Source: Paracidovorax wautersii (GTDB lineage Bacteria > Pseudomonadota > Gammaproteobacteria > Burkholderiales > Burkholderiaceae_C). Taken from it: 64,000 nucleotides of DNA. The stretch lies in the NCBI RefSeq assembly GCF_031453675.1, contig NZ_JAVIZX010000001.1, positions 1,054,001 to 1,118,000 of the forward strand. Reading direction: 5' to 3'. The notes beneath the pieces are model-generated. The model ran no database searches. It was not told the origin of the DNA and was given only the letters and a program-made list of their open reading frames with translations. The position numbers and the translations under genes are program-made. Shown here in pieces: positions 1-9,179 of this stretch (its first letter is position 1; each line of letters starts with the position of its first letter).

Positions 1-1362
1 CTGGGCGCATCCGCACCGGCCGCGGCCGCACCGGGCACGCTGCAGGTCGATGGCGCCGTGTCCACCGACTGGTGGCGCGGCTTCGGCGATGCGCAGCTCG
101 ACGCGCTGGTGCAGCAGGCCTTGGCCACCAGCCCCAACCTGAAGGGCGCCGAGGCCCGCATCGCCCGCGCCACCGCGTTTGCCGAAACCGCACGCGCCGC
201 CCAGGGCCCGCAGCTCAATGGCAGCCTGGACGCGAACCGCCAGCTCTACAGCCAGAACGGCGCCTACCCCGCCACCCAGGCCGGCCGCATCCTGAGTGTG
301 GAGACGGCCCGGCTCACCGGCAGCTGGGAGATCGACTTCTTCGGCAAGAACCGGTCGGCCCTGGCAGCCGCCATCGGCGGAGCCAACGCCGCCCAGGCCG
401 ATGCCGAGGCCGCGCGCCTGCTGCTGGCCGCCAACGTGGCGCACCAGTACCTGCAACTGGCCCGCCAGCAGGCGCAGCTGCAGGTGGCCGAGCGCACGCT
501 GGCCCAGCGCACCGAGACCCTGAAGCTGGTGCAAGGCCGCCTGGACGCCGGGCTGGACACGCAGTTGGAGCTGCGCCAGAGCGAGGGCGGCCTGCCCGAG
601 GCGCGCCAGCAGATCGAGGCCCTGCGCGAGCAGATGGCGCTGACGCGCAACGCGCTGGGCGCGCTGGTGGGTGACCCAAATGCCGCACAAACGCTTGTTC
701 CACCTGCGCTGACAGCTATCCAATCGGTAGCAATACCCGCCACGCTGCCGGCCGACCTGCTGGGCCGCCGGCCCGATGTGGCCGCCGCCCGCTGGCGCGT
801 GGAGGCGGCCACGCAGGACGTGGCCGTGGCCCGGGCGCAGTTCTATCCCAACGTGAGCCTGACCGCCTTCGTCGGCCTGTCCAGCCTCGGCATCGACCAC
901 TTCCTCGAAGCGGGCAGCAAGGAGTGGGGCCTGGGCCCGGCCGTGCGCCTGCCGATCTTCGACTCGGGCCGGCTGCGCGCCAACCTGCGCGGCAAGTCCG
1001 CCGACCTGGACGCCGCCATCGAGAGCTACAACAGCGCGCTGATCGACGCCGTGCACGACGCGGCCGACCAGTTGGCCTCCACGGCGTCCATCGACCGCCA
1101 GCGGGCGGAGCAGGCCCAGGCACAGGAAGCCGCCGAAGGCGCCTACGCCATCGCCCGCCAGCGCTACGAAGCCGGGCTGGGCAACTACCTGAACGTGCTG
1201 ACGGCCGAGACCAATGTGCTGGCCCAGCGCCGCCAGGCCGTGGACCTGGACGCCCGTCGGCTCGACAACCAGGTGGCGCTGATGCGCGCGCTGGGCGGCG
1301 GCTACCAAGCCGCCCCGGTGGCCACCGCCGCTGCAGCAGCCATCACGGCCACAGCCCACTGA
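1..1362 (+). CDS. Outer membrane factor of an efflux pump (NodT/TolC family), 5' end missing
   Basis: Outer membrane channel of a tripartite drug efflux pump, joining an inner membrane transporter to the outside. The frame is open from base 1, so the true start and the lipoprotein signal expected in this family lie before the window. The mature N-terminus is present (STDWWRGFGDAQLDALVQQA), and the family signature LLGRRPDVAAARW lies near codon 255. Long Ala/Gln-rich helices before and after it fit the two TolC-like repeats. About 450 codons are present, close to full length. The linker between the halves (codons about 227-245) contains a copy of the dispersed repeat. emrA and emrB follow on the same strand, which supports one operon. 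The substrate is unknown. Confidence 0.88.
   Translation: MGASAPAAAAPGTLQVDGAVSTDWWRGFGDAQLDALVQQALATSPNLKGAEARIARATAFAETARAAQGPQLNGSLDANRQLYSQNGAYPATQAGRILSVETARLTGSWEIDFFGKNRSALAAAIGGANAAQADAEAARLLLAANVAHQYLQLARQQAQLQVAERTLAQRTETLKLVQGRLDAGLDTQLELRQSEGGLPEARQQIEALREQMALTRNALGALVGDPNAAQTLVPPALTAIQSVAIPATLPADLLGRRPDVAAARWRVEAATQDVAVARAQFYPNVSLTAFVGLSSLGIDHFLEAGSKEWGLGPAVRLPIFDSGRLRANLRGKSADLDAAIESYNSALIDAVHDAADQLASTASIDRQRAEQAQAQEAAEGAYAIARQRYEAGLGNYLNVLTAETNVLAQRRQAVDLDARRLDNQVALMRALGGGYQAAPVATAAAAAITATAH
680..735 (-). repeat. Dispersed palindromic repeat, copy 1 (inside a coding region)
   Basis: AT-richer stretch with the elements of the repeat family in order: an ACGCTTGTTCCACCTGCGCT core, then GACAGCTATC and a GGTAGCAAT flank. 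Strand is given relative to the copy at 61000. It is translated in frame as the linker between the two halves of the efflux outer membrane protein. The match is weaker than in the intergenic copies. Confidence 0.5.
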
Positions 1363-1438
1363 GCGCCGGCTCCACGCCGCATCCACCGCTCGCCAGAACA
1401 AGACAGACAGAACCGTCCTCCCGCAGGAGCCCCTGACC

Positions 1439-2794
1439 ATGACCGCATCGCAAAACACCGCATCCGCCGCCCCCGCTGCCGGCAATCCGCAACGCCGCAA
1501 GGCCCTCACCGCCCTGGCCGCCGCCGTCGTGCTGGCCGGCGGCGCCTGGGGCCTGTATGAATGGCTGGTAGCCAGCCACTACGAGAACACCGACAACGCC
1601 TACGTGCAGGGCAACGTCATCCAGATCACGCCGCAGACGGGCGGCACGGTGATGTCCATCCTGGCCGACGACACCGACTTCGTGAAGGCCGGCGCGCCGC
1701 TGGTGCAGCTGGACCCGGCCGACGCCCGCGTCGCCCTGGAGCAGGCCGAGGCCAACCTGGCCCAGGCCGTGCGCCAGGCGCGCACGCTGTACGCCAACAA
1801 CGGCTCGCTGGCCGCGCAGGTCAGCCTGCGGCAGGCGGACGTGGCCAAGGCCCAGTCCGATGTGGCCCGCGCACAGGACGACCTGCGCCGCCGCCAGGCG
1901 CTGACCGGCAATGGCGCAGTCAGCAAGGAAGAGCTCAACCACGCGCAGAGCCAGCTGGAATCCGCCCGTACCGCGCTGGCCGCGGCGCAGGCCGGCGTGG
2001 TGTCGGCCCGCGAGCAGCTCGCCAGCAACCAGTCGCTGACGCAGGGCGTGGCCGTGGACCAGCACCCCAACGTGCTGGCCGCCGCCGCCAAGGTGCGCGA
2101 GGCCTTCCTGGCCGACCGCCGCACCGCCCTGCCCGCGCCCGTGGACGGCTACGTCGCCAAGCGCACCGTGCAGCTCGGCCAGCGCGTGGCCGCCGGCACG
2201 CCCCTGATGACCGTGGTGCCGCTCAACCAGGTGTGGGTCGATGCCAACTTCAAGGAAAACCAGCTGCGCAACCTGCGCCTGGGCCAGCCCGCCACCCTGA
2301 CGGCCGACCTGTACGGCAAGAAGGTCGAATACCAGGGCACCATCGCCGGCATGGGCGTGGGCACGGGCTCGGCCTTTGCGCTGCTGCCTGCGCAGAACGC
2401 CACCGGCAACTGGATCAAGGTGGTGCAGCGCGTGCCGGTGCGCATCGCGCTGGATGCCGCCCAGCTGCAGGCCAACCCGCTGCGCGTGGGCCTGTCGATG
2501 GACGTGACGGTGAACACCAGCGACCGTGCCGGCGCCCTGCTGGCGGATGCGCCGCGCACCCAGGCCGTCGCGCAGACGGCCGTGTACGAGGCGCTGGACC
2601 AGGGCGCAGGCGCCGAGGTGGCGCGCATCATCGCCGCCAACGCCGGGCCGGGCTACAAGCCCAGCGTGACGGCCACCCCAACCGCGGCCCCGGCCGCCGT
2701 GGCCGCGCCCCTGGCCAAGGCCTCAGCGGGCCCGGTGCAGCACCTGGCCTCTGCCGCGGGCAAGGCCCCCGGCGCCACGCCTGCCGCGCACTGA
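1439..2794 (+). CDS. emrA: Membrane fusion protein of a multidrug efflux pump (EmrA/HlyD family)
   Basis: Periplasmic adaptor linking an EmrB-type transporter to an outer membrane channel. 451 aa. A single transmembrane anchor lies near residues 21-42. It is followed by the EmrA hallmark ENTDNAYVQGNVIQITPQ, a lipoyl-like half, an Ala/Gln-rich coiled-coil hairpin (about 95-200), the second lipoyl half and a beta-barrel with VWVDANFKENQL. The last 50 residues are an Ala/Pro-rich tail not seen in E. coli EmrA. An AGGAG ribosome site at 1425-1429 supports the ATG at 1439. It lies between the outer membrane factor and emrB, the usual order in beta-proteobacteria. Confidence 0.92.
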   Translation: MTASQNTASAAPAAGNPQRRKALTALAAAVVLAGGAWGLYEWLVASHYENTDNAYVQGNVIQITPQTGGTVMSILADDTDFVKAGAPLVQLDPADARVALEQAEANLAQAVRQARTLYANNGSLAAQVSLRQADVAKAQSDVARAQDDLRRRQALTGNGAVSKEELNHAQSQLESARTALAAAQAGVVSAREQLASNQSLTQGVAVDQHPNVLAAAAKVREAFLADRRTALPAPVDGYVAKRTVQLGQRVAAGTPLMTVVPLNQVWVDANFKENQLRNLRLGQPATLTADLYGKKVEYQGTIAGMGVGTGSAFALLPAQNATGNWIKVVQRVPVRIALDAAQLQANPLRVGLSMDVTVNTSDRAGALLADAPRTQAVAQTAVYEALDQGAGAEVARIIAANAGPGYKPSVTATPTAAPAAVAAPLAKASAGPVQHLASAAGKAPGATPAAH

Positions 2795-2900
2795 GCGGCC
2801 GGCCCCCACCCGCAGACTGCACGCCCCGCCGGCCCGGCTCCGCTCAGAGGGCCCCGGTGCGCGCCAGCCGTAGACACAAGCACTCCAACACCCCCTACGC

Positions 2901-4466
2901 ATGTCTTCCCCCTCCACCAAGCCTCTGCCGCCGCCTCCGCTGGAGGGCAGCGCGCGCCTGTGGGGCACGCTGGCCCTTTCGGCCGCGACCTTCATGAACG
3001 TGCTGGACACGTCGATCGCCAACGTGTCCCTGCCCGCCATCGCGGGCGACCTGGGCGTGAGCCCCACGCAGGGCACCTGGGTCATCACCAGCTTCGCCGT
3101 GGCCAACGCCATCGCGGTGCCGCTGACCGGCTGGCTGTCGCAGCGCTTCGGGCAGGTGCGCCTGTTCGTGGCCAGCGTCACGCTCTTCGTCATCGCCTCG
3201 CTGCTGTGCGGCATCGCGCCCAACATGGCCACGCTGATCGCCTTCCGCGCGCTGCAGGGCTTCGTGGCCGGGCCGATGATTCCGCTGTCGCAGTCGCTGC
3301 TGCTGTCCAGCTACCCGAAGGCGCTGGCCGGGCTGGCCATGGCGATGTGGTCCATGACGACGCTCATCGCGCCGGTGATGGGGCCGCTGCTGGGCGGCTG
3401 GATCACCGACAACATGACCTGGCCGTGGATCTTCTACATCAACGTGCCGGTGGGCATCGCGGCCGTGGCGGTCACCTGGGGCATCTTCCGCAACCGCGAG
3501 TCCGAGCGCCGCACGCTGCCGATCGACTCCATGGGTCTGGCGCTGCTCGTGATCTGGGTGGCCGCCATGCAGGTGATGCTGGACATCGGCAAGGAGCACG
3601 ACTGGTTCGAGTCGCCCTGGGTGGTGGCCTGCGCCGTGGTGGCCGTGGTGGGTTTCCTCACCTTCATGGTCTGGGAGCGCGGCGAGAAGCACCCCGTGGT
3701 GGACCTGTCGCTGTTCAAGATCCGCAACTTCTGGGCCGGCGCGCTGGCCACGTCGGTGGGCTACGGCCTGTTCTTCGGCAACGTGGTGCTGCTGCCGCTG
3801 TGGCTGCAGCAGTACATGGGCTACACGGCCACCCAGGCCGGCATGGTGCTGGCACCCGTCGGCGTGCTGGCGCTGGTGCTGTCACCCATCGTGGGCAAGA
3901 ACATCGCCAAGGTGGACCCGCGCCGCTTCGCCACCTTCGCCTTCCTGGTGTTCGCGCTGGTGCTGTGGATGCGCTCCAACTTCAACACCCAGGCCGACAT
4001 CGCCACCATCATGGTGCCGACCATCATCCAGGGCATCGCCATGGCGTTCTTCTTCATCCCGCTGGTGACGATCACGCTGTCGGAGATCACGCCGGAGCGC
4101 ATTCCGTCGGCTTCGGGGCTGTCGAACTTCATGCGCATCACGGCGGGCGCCATCGGCACGTCCATCTCGACCACGCTGTGGGAGCGCCGCGCCACGCTGC
4201 ACCACGCGCAGCTGACGGAAGGGCTCCAGCAGGGCAACATCGCCGCCACCCAGGCGCTGCAGGGCCTGCAGGCGGGCGGCTTCACGCCCGAACAGGCGCT
4301 GGCGCAGGTGGAGCGGCTGGTGAATCAGCAGGCCTTCATGCTGGCGGCCAACGACATCTTCTATGCCTCGGCCGTGCTGTTCCTGCTGCTGATTCCGCTG
4401 GTGTGGCTGGCCCACCCGACCAAGGCCAGCGCCGGCAGCGCCGATGCGGCCGCGGGGGCGCATTGA
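2901..4466 (+). CDS. emrB: MFS multidrug efflux transporter, DHA2 family (EmrB/QacA type)
   Basis: Proton-driven inner membrane drug exporter working with the adjacent EmrA and outer membrane factor. 521 aa, as expected for a 14-helix DHA2 transporter. The first helix carries the family motif LDTSIANVSLPAI at about residues 35-47, and GWLSQRFGQVRLF follows as the loop 2-3 motif. WPWIFYINVPVGI, typical of DHA2 proteins, lies near 172-184. The C-terminus is a soluble Ala-rich tail. No regulator gene is visible beside it; one may lie upstream of the window. Confidence 0.92.
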   Translation: MSSPSTKPLPPPPLEGSARLWGTLALSAATFMNVLDTSIANVSLPAIAGDLGVSPTQGTWVITSFAVANAIAVPLTGWLSQRFGQVRLFVASVTLFVIASLLCGIAPNMATLIAFRALQGFVAGPMIPLSQSLLLSSYPKALAGLAMAMWSMTTLIAPVMGPLLGGWITDNMTWPWIFYINVPVGIAAVAVTWGIFRNRESERRTLPIDSMGLALLVIWVAAMQVMLDIGKEHDWFESPWVVACAVVAVVGFLTFMVWERGEKHPVVDLSLFKIRNFWAGALATSVGYGLFFGNVVLLPLWLQQYMGYTATQAGMVLAPVGVLALVLSPIVGKNIAKVDPRRFATFAFLVFALVLWMRSNFNTQADIATIMVPTIIQGIAMAFFFIPLVTITLSEITPERIPSASGLSNFMRITAGAIGTSISTTLWERRATLHHAQLTEGLQQGNIAATQALQGLQAGGFTPEQALAQVERLVNQQAFMLAANDIFYASAVLFLLLIPLVWLAHPTKASAGSADAAAGAH

Positions 4467-4520
4467 CATCACACGCTCTCAGTGCACCCCATCATCGTCC
4501 GGTGACGATGTGCCTCAGGG

Positions 4521-5189
4521 TTATCTCGCCAGCAAAGCGTTGCTGCGCTGCAGATGCGCGCGGAAGAGCCCCGGATACTCCTTGGATACGGCAGCCTTGA
4601 CGCTTGGTCGCGCGCTGAGCTGCCTGCGCCAGGCGTCCACCTTGGGAAATTCTGCGGAACACGAAGTGCCCGTGTCTCCTTCGACAATATCGAAGTAGCG
4701 GAAGACCGGCGCAAAGACCAAGTCCACCATCCCAAAGCCCTCGCCGCCAAAGTACGGGCCGGCACCGAGCACTTTTTCGAGGGCGCCGAGCTTCTCGGCG
4801 AGCGACGAAGTTCGCGCTGCGGCGGCGGCTTGGTCCCTGGCGTTCAAATACCCCCAGGCCTCTCCCAGCGTTGCGGTGCCGAATTCGACCCAGGCACGGT
4901 GCTGTGCCCGTGCGAATGGATCTGCGGGGTAAAGGCTCGGCCCCGGCTGGGTTTCATGCACGTACTCGCAAATCGCCATGCTTTCAAAGAGTACCTGCGA
5001 TGTGCCATCGTCCTCCTGTATCTGGAGCACCGGCACCTTGCCGGTGGGCGATAGGGTCATGAACCAGTCGGGCTTGTTTTGAAGGTCGACGTCGATGCGT
5101 TCAAACGGTACCTGCTTTTCCAGCAAGGCGATGGCCGCCCGCTGGACGAACGGACACAGTGGGTGGCTGACAAGGGTGAGCGTGGGCAT
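4521..5189 (-). CDS. Glutathione S-transferase family protein
   Basis: Probable cytosolic glutathione transferase of 222 aa. The N-terminus is thioredoxin-like (SHPLCPFVQRAAIALLEK, residues 8-25), with a cis-Pro region GKVPVLQ and the glutathione-binding FESMAICEY motif near 67-75. An all-helical C-terminal domain follows. The frame is open further upstream, but the Met at 5189 is where homology to the fold begins, so I take it as the start. The SDR gene lies 168 bp upstream on the same strand and may be co-transcribed. The stretch looks less GC-rich than its neighbours. The substrate is unknown. Confidence 0.85.
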   Translation of the reverse strand: MPTLTLVSHPLCPFVQRAAIALLEKQVPFERIDVDLQNKPDWFMTLSPTGKVPVLQIQEDDGTSQVLFESMAICEYVHETQPGPSLYPADPFARAQHRAWVEFGTATLGEAWGYLNARDQAAAAARTSSLAEKLGALEKVLGAGPYFGGEGFGMVDLVFAPVFRYFDIVEGDTGTSCSAEFPKVDAWRRQLSARPSVKAAVSKEYPGLFRAHLQRSNALLAR

Positions 5190-5357
5190 GGTGAGATGGG
5201 GCTTGGCGTGGCATGGGTGAAGGACAGGGCACGAGAGGACTCCGTGCCCGTCTTCGGTGTGGTGCGCCGGTGCGTATGACCTTTCAGCCTGGCCCGTTCG
5301 TGCCGGCTTGCGCCTGGCGTCAGGCCGCGGCACGGGACCCGCTCCGGCGTTGACCGA

Positions 5358-6111
5358 TCAGCGGTTCAGCAGGCGGCCGCCATCGACGACGATCTCAGAG
5401 CCGACCGTCCAGCGCGATTCGTCGGATGCGAGATACAGCACCGCCTTGGCCACCTCATCGGGCGTGCCGAAGCGGCCCAGCGGAATGGTCGCGGCGATCT
5501 GTTGGTTGACTTGCTCGCGGTAGGCGTCGGGAATGCCGAGCTTGTCGTACAAAGGCGTCTCGACCGGACCGGGACTCACGGCGTTGACGCGGATGCCCCG
5601 CGCCAGCAGTTCGGTCGAGAGCGTTTTCGACATGTTCAGGAATGCGGCCTTGGTGGCGGCATAGACGGAAGAGCGGTCTGCGCCTGCGTGGGCGCTGACG
5701 GAGGTCGTGAGAACCACGGAGGCGGGGTTCGAGAAAATCGGCAGCAGGGCCTGCAGCAGGAAGTAAGGCCCCTTCACGTTGATGTCGAACGAGCGCTCAA
5801 ACATCTCTTCCGTCCATTCCTCCATGGGCAGCCACACGGACACGCCGGCATTGAGGAAGGCGACGTCGAGTTGGCCGTAATGGTCCTTGACGGTCTGCGC
5901 CAGTTCCTTCTGTGCGGCAACGCTGGCCGAATCGGCCCGCAGCACGGGCACTTCGGAGCCGAGTTCTGCCTGGGCCTTGGCAATGGAATCGGGGTTGACC
6001 CCCCGTCACGATGACGCGGGCACCTTCGGCCAGAAACTGCTTGGCGGTTTCCAGGCCGATACCGCTTGTTCCGCCGGTGATGAGAGTACGTTTACCTTGC
6101 AAGCGCGACAT
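5358..6111 (-). pseudogene. Short-chain dehydrogenase/reductase, broken by an apparent +1 frameshift
   Basis: The N-terminal Rossmann part ([19 protein letters not shown]) runs from 6111 in one frame. The rest, with the NAG motif (FLNAGVSVW), the catalytic YAATK and a normal C-terminus VDGGRLLNR, continues in another frame to 5358. The frames join at a run of six C at 5999-6004; with five C the protein would read on normally for about 250 aa. Ribosome site AGGAG precedes the ATG. This may be a sequencing error, a true inactivation or a phase-variable tract. A divergent LysR gene suggests regulated expression. The substrate is unknown. Confidence 0.82.
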
Positions 6112-6237
6112 TGAATTCTCCTGTGAATGACGACCACCACGGCCGACAGAGACAAATGTGCGCCCATGCCATTCAATTGATAAGAACCCGATTTTGAATA
6201 TGATTCATGCCGCAGTCACATGAATCCGGGGGTATCC
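6112..6237. promoter_or_regulatory. Divergent SDR/LysR promoter region with inverted repeats
   Basis: AT-rich intergenic stretch between two divergent genes. ATTCAA (6171-6176) and TTGAAT (6194-6199) form an inverted repeat. TTCAATTGATAAGAA within it resembles a LysR-type dyad. This placement is typical for a LysR protein controlling itself and its neighbour. No exact promoter boxes are claimed. Confidence 0.45.
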
Positions 6238-7155
6238 ATGGACCGATTTCTTCTGATGACGTGTTTCGCTCGCGCGGTCGAGACAGGAAGTTTTTCTGCG
6301 GCGGGCCGCGACCTGGGCCTGGGGCAGCCCAACGTCAGCCGCCACGTGGCGGCGCTTGAAGACCATCTTCAGACCCGCCTGCTGCACCGCTCCACCCGCA
6401 AACTTGCGCTCACGCCGGAAGGCGAGCGCTATTACGCCGACATCCGCCGCATTCTCGATGCGGTGGACGAATCCGAATCGTCCTTCCGAAACACCACCGA
6501 TCCTTCCGGGCTGTTGCGGGTGGCCTGCCCGACGGCCCTCGCGCACGCCTTCGTTTTGCCGTATGTGCCGGAGTTTCTGGAGCGCTACCCTCGATTGACG
6601 CTGGACCTGCAGATCAACGATCGCTTCGTGGATTTGGTGAATGACGGCACCGAACTCGCCATTCGCATCGGAAATCTGGAAGACAGCGCCCTGCGCGCTC
6701 GCCGCATCGGTTCGTATGACCGCGTGTTCGTGGCCAGCAAGGACTATCTGGCCCGACGCGGGGTTCCGCAGACCCCCAACGACCTGCGCGACCACGACTG
6801 CGTGATCTACACCTTGCTCACTTCCGGTGCGACCTGGCATTTCCGAGACACCGAGATTCCGGTCTCTGGCAGGCTGCGGGTCAACTCGCCCGAGGCCGTC
6901 AGCGCAGCGGTCGCCGCAGGGCTGGGGGTGGGGCATGGACCGGCCTGGCTGTTCGAGGAAGGCTTGAAAAGCGGTCGCGTGGAATTCATCCTCAAGGGCT
7001 ATGCCGCGCCTGCGGTCCCTGTACAGATCGTCTATGTCGCCAACAGATTGCTTCCGACCCGGGCCATCGTCTTCATGGATTTCATCGCGGATGTGTTTTC
7101 GAAGATTCCCGCCTTCAATCACCAGGACCGTTTGCCGGAGCTGCCGGGGCGCTGA
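6238..7155 (+). CDS. LysR family transcriptional regulator
   Basis: DNA-binding regulator of 305 aa. The N-terminal winged helix-turn-helix starts MDRFLLMTCFARAVETGSF and contains AAGRDLGLGQPNVSRHVAAL. It is followed by the linker helix and the periplasmic-binding-like effector domain (from about residue 90). The start at 6238 fits the family better than an in-frame ATG 18 bases upstream, and a CCGGGGG stretch precedes it. It is divergent from the frameshifted SDR, its likely target. The effector is unknown. Confidence 0.9.
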   Translation: MDRFLLMTCFARAVETGSFSAAGRDLGLGQPNVSRHVAALEDHLQTRLLHRSTRKLALTPEGERYYADIRRILDAVDESESSFRNTTDPSGLLRVACPTALAHAFVLPYVPEFLERYPRLTLDLQINDRFVDLVNDGTELAIRIGNLEDSALRARRIGSYDRVFVASKDYLARRGVPQTPNDLRDHDCVIYTLLTSGATWHFRDTEIPVSGRLRVNSPEAVSAAVAAGLGVGHGPAWLFEEGLKSGRVEFILKGYAAPAVPVQIVYVANRLLPTRAIVFMDFIADVFSKIPAFNHQDRLPELPGR

Positions 7156-7314
7156 TGGCGCATCCGCTTGAAGCATTCCATCCGCCACCCACGCCCCTCA
7201 CATTGCGGACATGGTGATCAACGCAGCGGGGAGGGGACGGAAGATCGCTCAGTGCGCATCGCCGTCATCGACCCCATCCGCTGCGCCTGATCGGGCCGGG
7301 GCCTCTTGCACGCG

Positions 7315-8280
7315 CTAGTCTCTCCGCGCCACGCCAAACAGCCCCGCCGCGTTGTCCCAGGCCACCTGGCGCGCCAGCGCCGGCGGCAGGCCGCCCAGCC
7401 ACACGCGGTAGTCGGCCATCAGCGACTCGTAGTGCTGCCAGCGCTGGTTGACCCAGGTGTCCGAGCCGATCACGAAGCGCGTGGGGTACTTGGCGATCAG
7501 CGCGCGCCAGGCCGGGCACAGCTGTCCGCCGTCGCAGGTCAGCCCGGGGCGGTACGACAGCTCGCCCACCAGGCGCGGGTAGCGCGCCATGAGCGCGTCC
7601 ACGCGCTCCACTGGCGCACCGCCGATGCCCGTGTGCGCCCACACCATGCGCAGCTTCTGTCCCTGCGTGGGCGAGTGCGCCATGAGGCGGTCGATGGCGT
7701 CGTCGTCCACATGGGCCAGCACCACCAGGTCGCGCTGCTCGGCCAGCACCATGAGCTTCTTCGCCACCGGGCCGTCGGCATTCGAGCTGTCGTACAGGTG
7801 GAATTCGCCGATGCCGCGGTACGGCCCCGCGGGCGTGCCGCGCGCCAGTTCGGCCTGCACCATGTCGTAGATGGTCTCGTCGCGGAACCAGTTCGTGTAG
7901 TCCGCCCGGTTGCGGTACAGGCGCACGAAGGGCACGACGGCGATGCCGGCGTCCTTGGCCAGGGCGCTGCCCGCGAGCGCCAGGGAGCCGGTGTTGGGGC
8001 GCGAGTTGGCGACGATGGCGCGCACGCCGCTGGCCTGCATGCGGGCGACCACATCGGCCGGCGGGTGTGGGCCGGTGCTGCCGTTCCAGGCTTCTTCGTT
8101 GTAGTGCAGGTGCGCATCGAACAGCGGCCCGGTGTAGCCGGCGGCGCTGGCCGTTCCGGCCGCGGCAGCCGCCCAGGCCGCCACTACCAAAAACATAGCT
8201 GCTTGCGCTCTCCCCGATTGGGCCAGAGCCCGAAAAGGCTTGAAATCCACCCCTGCTGCGCTGCGCGCCCCGGCCCGCAT
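7315..8280 (-). CDS. Exported amidohydrolase family protein
   Basis: Predicted periplasmic metal-dependent hydrolase of the TIM-barrel amidohydrolase superfamily, about 322 aa. The metal motif FDAHLHY (HxH at residues 57 and 59) begins the mature domain; later landmarks are [25 protein letters not shown] and GSDTWVNQ. The N-terminus looks like a signal peptide ending GTASA. Much of it (residues about 11-33) is encoded by a copy of the dispersed repeat. A second Met inside the repeat, at 8196, would give a shorter signal. The start follows the stop of the dienelactone hydrolase gene by 4 bases, so translation is probably coupled. The substrate is unknown. Confidence 0.78.
   Translation of the reverse strand: MRAGARSAAGVDFKPFRALAQSGRAQAAMFLVVAAWAAAAAGTASAAGYTGPLFDAHLHYNEEAWNGSTGPHPPADVVARMQASGVRAIVANSRPNTGSLALAGSALAKDAGIAVVPFVRLYRNRADYTNWFRDETIYDMVQAELARGTPAGPYRGIGEFHLYDSSNADGPVAKKLMVLAEQRDLVVLAHVDDDAIDRLMAHSPTQGQKLRMVWAHTGIGGAPVERVDALMARYPRLVGELSYRPGLTCDGGQLCPAWRALIAKYPTRFVIGSDTWVNQRWQHYESLMADYRVWLGGLPPALARQVAWDNAAGLFGVARRD
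8184..8248 (+). repeat. Dispersed palindromic repeat, copy 2 (encodes part of a signal peptide)
   Basis: Contains AACATAGCTGCTTGCGCT at the left and GGCTTGAAAT at the right, the two conserved ends of the family, with a diverged middle. On the minus strand it is read in frame as part of the signal peptide of the amidohydrolase. Confidence 0.75.
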
Positions 8281-8284
8281 GGCG

Positions 8285-8977
8285 TCAGCCCACGTGCTTG
8301 GCGAAGAAGGCCAGCGTGCGTTCGCGCGCGGCGATGGCCGCGGCCTCGTCGTAGGAGCCGCGCTGGTCGCAGTTGAAGCCGTGGTCGGCGTCGTACACAT
8401 GCACCTCCACCTCGGGGTGGGCGCGCCCGAACGCCTGCACGCTGTCGAGCGGGATGAAATGGTCGCGGCTGCCGAAGTGCGCCAGCACCGGCACGCGCGG
8501 CGTGCGCGCCACTTCGGCGCCAGAGGTCATCCCGCCGCCGTAGTAGCAGACGGCCGCGGCCAGGCCGTTCAGCTCGCAGGCGGCGCGCCAGGTCAGCAGG
8601 CCGCCCCAGCAAAAGCCGACGATGCCGACCTTGAGGCCGCCCGACAGCTGCGCCGCGTGGTCGATGGCGGCCTGGATGTCCGGCAGCACGCCGGCGCCGG
8701 GCAGCGACTCGGTCCGCGCCTTGAGGGCGATGCCGGCCTCCATGTCCTGCGCGCTGTAGCCCAGCTCCACGTTCGGCTCCACGCGGGCAAAGGTGGCGGG
8801 CGCCACCGTCACATAGCCGCGTGCGGCCAGCCGCTCGGCCACGGCGCGGATGTGCGCGTTGACGCCGAAGATCTCCTGCAGCACCACGACGGCGCCCCGC
8901 ACCGGGCCCTCGGGCTGCACCACCCAGGCGGGCAGCTGGAAACCGTCGGCCGATGTCAGATCCACGAAACTGCCCAT
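8285..8977 (-). CDS. Dienelactone hydrolase family protein
   Basis: Cytosolic alpha/beta hydrolase of 230 aa. The catalytic triad can be placed: Cys123 in GFCWGG, Asp172 in GSRDHF and His199 in YDADHGF. This Cys-Asp-His arrangement is that of carboxymethylenebutenolidase (ClcD/DLH), which opens lactone rings in chlorocatechol or related aromatic degradation. Many homologues have other ester or lactone substrates, and no aromatic pathway gene is nearby. An AAGGAG ribosome site precedes the ATG. It lies just upstream of the amidohydrolase on the same strand. Confidence 0.9.
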   Translation of the reverse strand: MGSFVDLTSADGFQLPAWVVQPEGPVRGAVVVLQEIFGVNAHIRAVAERLAARGYVTVAPATFARVEPNVELGYSAQDMEAGIALKARTESLPGAGVLPDIQAAIDHAAQLSGGLKVGIVGFCWGGLLTWRAACELNGLAAAVCYYGGGMTSGAEVARTPRVPVLAHFGSRDHFIPLDSVQAFGRAHPEVEVHVYDADHGFNCDQRGSYDEAAAIAARERTLAFFAKHVG

Positions 8978-9179
8978 GCTGTTGCTCCTTGCGATGTGGT
9001 GAAAAGGGGAAGGCCGGCCGAAGTGCCGCAGCGCTGCAAGCAGCTTTCACGCCCGAGCGGGATTCCCGGGGCGGCAGCGGCCGCCGGCTGCCACAGCCGG
9101 GCGGCGCAATGCTGTAATGCGGAACTTCCTTCCGGCGACCCGGCGCCCGGCCATGCGGCATTCTTGCAGGAGACAGGTT

